Below, one piece after another: positions 5,214 to 5,463 of a DNA stretch of 5,463 nt (positions are counted from its first letter, which is position 1; each line of letters starts with the position of its first letter). The DNA lies in the NCBI GenBank assembly GCA_902783235.1, contig CACZQG010000213.1, forward strand, positions 1 to 5,463. Direction: 5' to 3'. The position numbers and the translations under genes were made by a program. Below the pieces are notes generated by a model. The model was not told the DNA's origin and searched no databases. It saw nothing but the letters and a program-made list of their open reading frames with translations. The stretch comes from an uncultured Ruminococcus sp. (GTDB taxonomy: Bacteria > Bacillota > Clostridia > Oscillospirales > Ruminococcaceae).

Positions 5214-5245
5214 TTTACAAAATAGTTACATAACACATTTGTAAA
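5214..5245. repeat. 32-bp nested dyad, candidate regulator or recombinase site
   Basis: TTTACAAA (5214-5221) and TTTGTAAA (5238-5245) are exact 8-bp inverted repeats. Exactly midway between them sits a second dyad, GTTA (5225-5228) and TAAC (5231-5234), with 3-nt spacers on both sides. In all 24 of 32 positions are symmetric about one centre, as expected for a site bound by a dimer or pair of dimers. It lies upstream of the right-edge frame and far upstream of the Toprim operon. Confidence 0.5.
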
Positions 5246-5275
5246 GGACATAGTCATCTACATCCCTCAGATTAT

Positions 5276-5306
5276 ATAACAAACAACAAAAACAATTGGT
5301 TGTTAT
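5276..5306. repeat. Second inverted repeat upstream of the right-edge frame
   Basis: ATAACAA (5276-5282) and TTGTTAT (5300-5306) are exact complements separated by 17 nt. The A/C-rich spacer also contains CAAC (5284-5287), able to pair alternatively with GTTG (5299-5302). It follows the 5214-5245 dyad by 30 bp and precedes the next one by 12 bp, so the three form a series just before the reading frame. Confidence 0.45.
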
Positions 5307-5334
5307 TGATGTCCCAATTAAATCTTGAAGATTT

Positions 5335-5463
5335 ATGCGAAGAATAAATGCTGAAATTCAAGGAGGAAAGGTGCAGGAATACTCGCGTATTTCAAGCCTT
5401 TCCGACGCAGAAGTTCAGTATTTAGACAAGCAGAAAATTCAAGATTTAGTTGGGGGATCAATA
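5335..5463 (+). CDS. Unrecognised partial CDS running off the right edge
   Basis: An open frame of 43 codons from ATG 5335 reaches the end of the window without a stop. I do not recognise the product. The visible part is hydrophilic and probably helical, with RISSLSDAEVQYLDKQKIQD in its middle. Two starts are possible. ATG 5335 has no good ribosome binding site. GTG 5371 follows AGGAGG (5361-5366) by only 4 nt. A short frame from ATG 5309, MSQLNLEDLCEE, stops at 5345-5347. Adding one base before ATAAAT (5344) would join it to INAEIQGGK in the frame reported here, so a 1-nt deletion or sequence error is possible. Only about 43 residues are visible, which makes both reality and function uncertain. 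Confidence 0.45.
   Translation, partial: MRRINAEIQGGKVQEYSRISSLSDAEVQYLDKQKIQDLVGGSI
5365..5403 (+). promoter_or_regulatory. Stem-loop overlapping the AGGAGG site of the right-edge frame
   Basis: GGAAAGG (5365-5371) is exactly complementary to CCTTTCC (5397-5403). Inside, GAATAC (5377-5382) pairs with GTATTTC (5387-5393), with one bulged base, over the tetraloop TCGC. The outer stem covers the end of AGGAGG and the first base of GTG 5371, so folding could hide a start at 5371. If translation begins further upstream, the structure simply lies inside the coding sequence. Confidence 0.4.

Larger units (their letters stand above)
5034..5308. other. AT-rich intergenic region with multiple dyads
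   Basis: About 275 bases between the start of the minus-strand operon and the right-edge frame carry no convincing gene. They hold the hairpin CGCTTTTT/AAAAAGCG (5086-5103), the palindrome at 5110-5124, a weak minus-strand promoter (5138-5166), and larger dyads at 5214-5245 and 5276-5306. If the right-edge gene is real, the region is a divergent promoter region controlling both directions. No terminator with a clear T-tract or mobile-element gene was found. Confidence 0.6.

Noticed and set aside
5335..5463. Fragment of an AddA-type helicase-nuclease
   Set aside because: A loose resemblance of SLSDAEVQYLDKQKIQDL to a segment of AddA was considered, but it is too short, lacks diagnostic motifs, and would lie at an impossible N-terminal position.
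1..5463. CRISPR array, tRNA, rRNA or known riboswitch
   Set aside because: No regularly spaced direct repeats, no cloverleaf-like conserved T-loop sequence and no recognised riboswitch core were seen on either strand.

Overview
The window looks like a chromosomal segment of a low-to-moderate GC Gram-positive gut or rumen bacterium, most likely a Ruminococcus-like member of the Oscillospiraceae/Ruminococcaceae. The reasons are strong AGGAGG-type ribosome binding sites, consensus sigma-A promoters, an RNase M5-like Toprim protein with a long extra C-terminal part, an MBOAT/DHHW surface O-acetylation pair, and dispersed GC-rich hairpin repeats between genes. The genus assignment is inference.

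Layout. Positions 1-75 hold the terminator of a gene outside the window. A perfect-consensus promoter (79-107), perhaps followed by a second one (141-168), drives a plus-strand flavodoxin-fold NAD(P)H-dependent oxidoreductase of the AzoR type (186-764). A minus-strand run, apparently one operon read from right to left, carries an RNase M5-like Toprim protein (5033-4434), an MBOAT O-acyltransferase (4434-3043), a DHHW-family SGNH-like membrane-anchored partner (3031-1892) and a GNAT acetyltransferase (1846-1376). The first two genes overlap by one base and the third follows after 11 nt. The GNAT gene follows after 45 nt, and that gap holds a 14-bp palindrome resembling a LexA box.

The oxidoreductase and the minus-strand run converge on a gene-free stretch of about 610 bases (765-1375). 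It is not empty. It holds two diverged copies of a roughly 157-base repeat in opposite orientation (776-934 and 1197-1352), each ending away from its gene in a GC-rich terminator hairpin. Two more perfect hairpins lie between them. All four hairpins have seven-base loops of the form GTGNNNT when read on one strand. This is the most unusual part of the window: it looks like a family of mobile 3'-UTR/terminator cassettes, or an undescribed structured repeat.

From 5034 to the right edge the sequence becomes AT-rich and full of dyad symmetries (5086-5103, 5110-5124, 5214-5245, 5276-5306, 5319-5335, 5365-5403). A reading frame enters on the plus strand at the far right (from 5335 or 5371) and runs off the window; I do not recognise its product.

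Functionally, the MBOAT and DHHW proteins should move acetyl (or another acyl) groups across the membrane onto a cell-surface glycan. The Toprim gene is translationally coupled to them, but its predicted RNA-processing role has no obvious link. The oxidoreductase and the GNAT protein look like stand-alone redox or detoxification and acyl-transfer enzymes. No CRISPR array, tRNA, rRNA or intact insertion sequence was seen.
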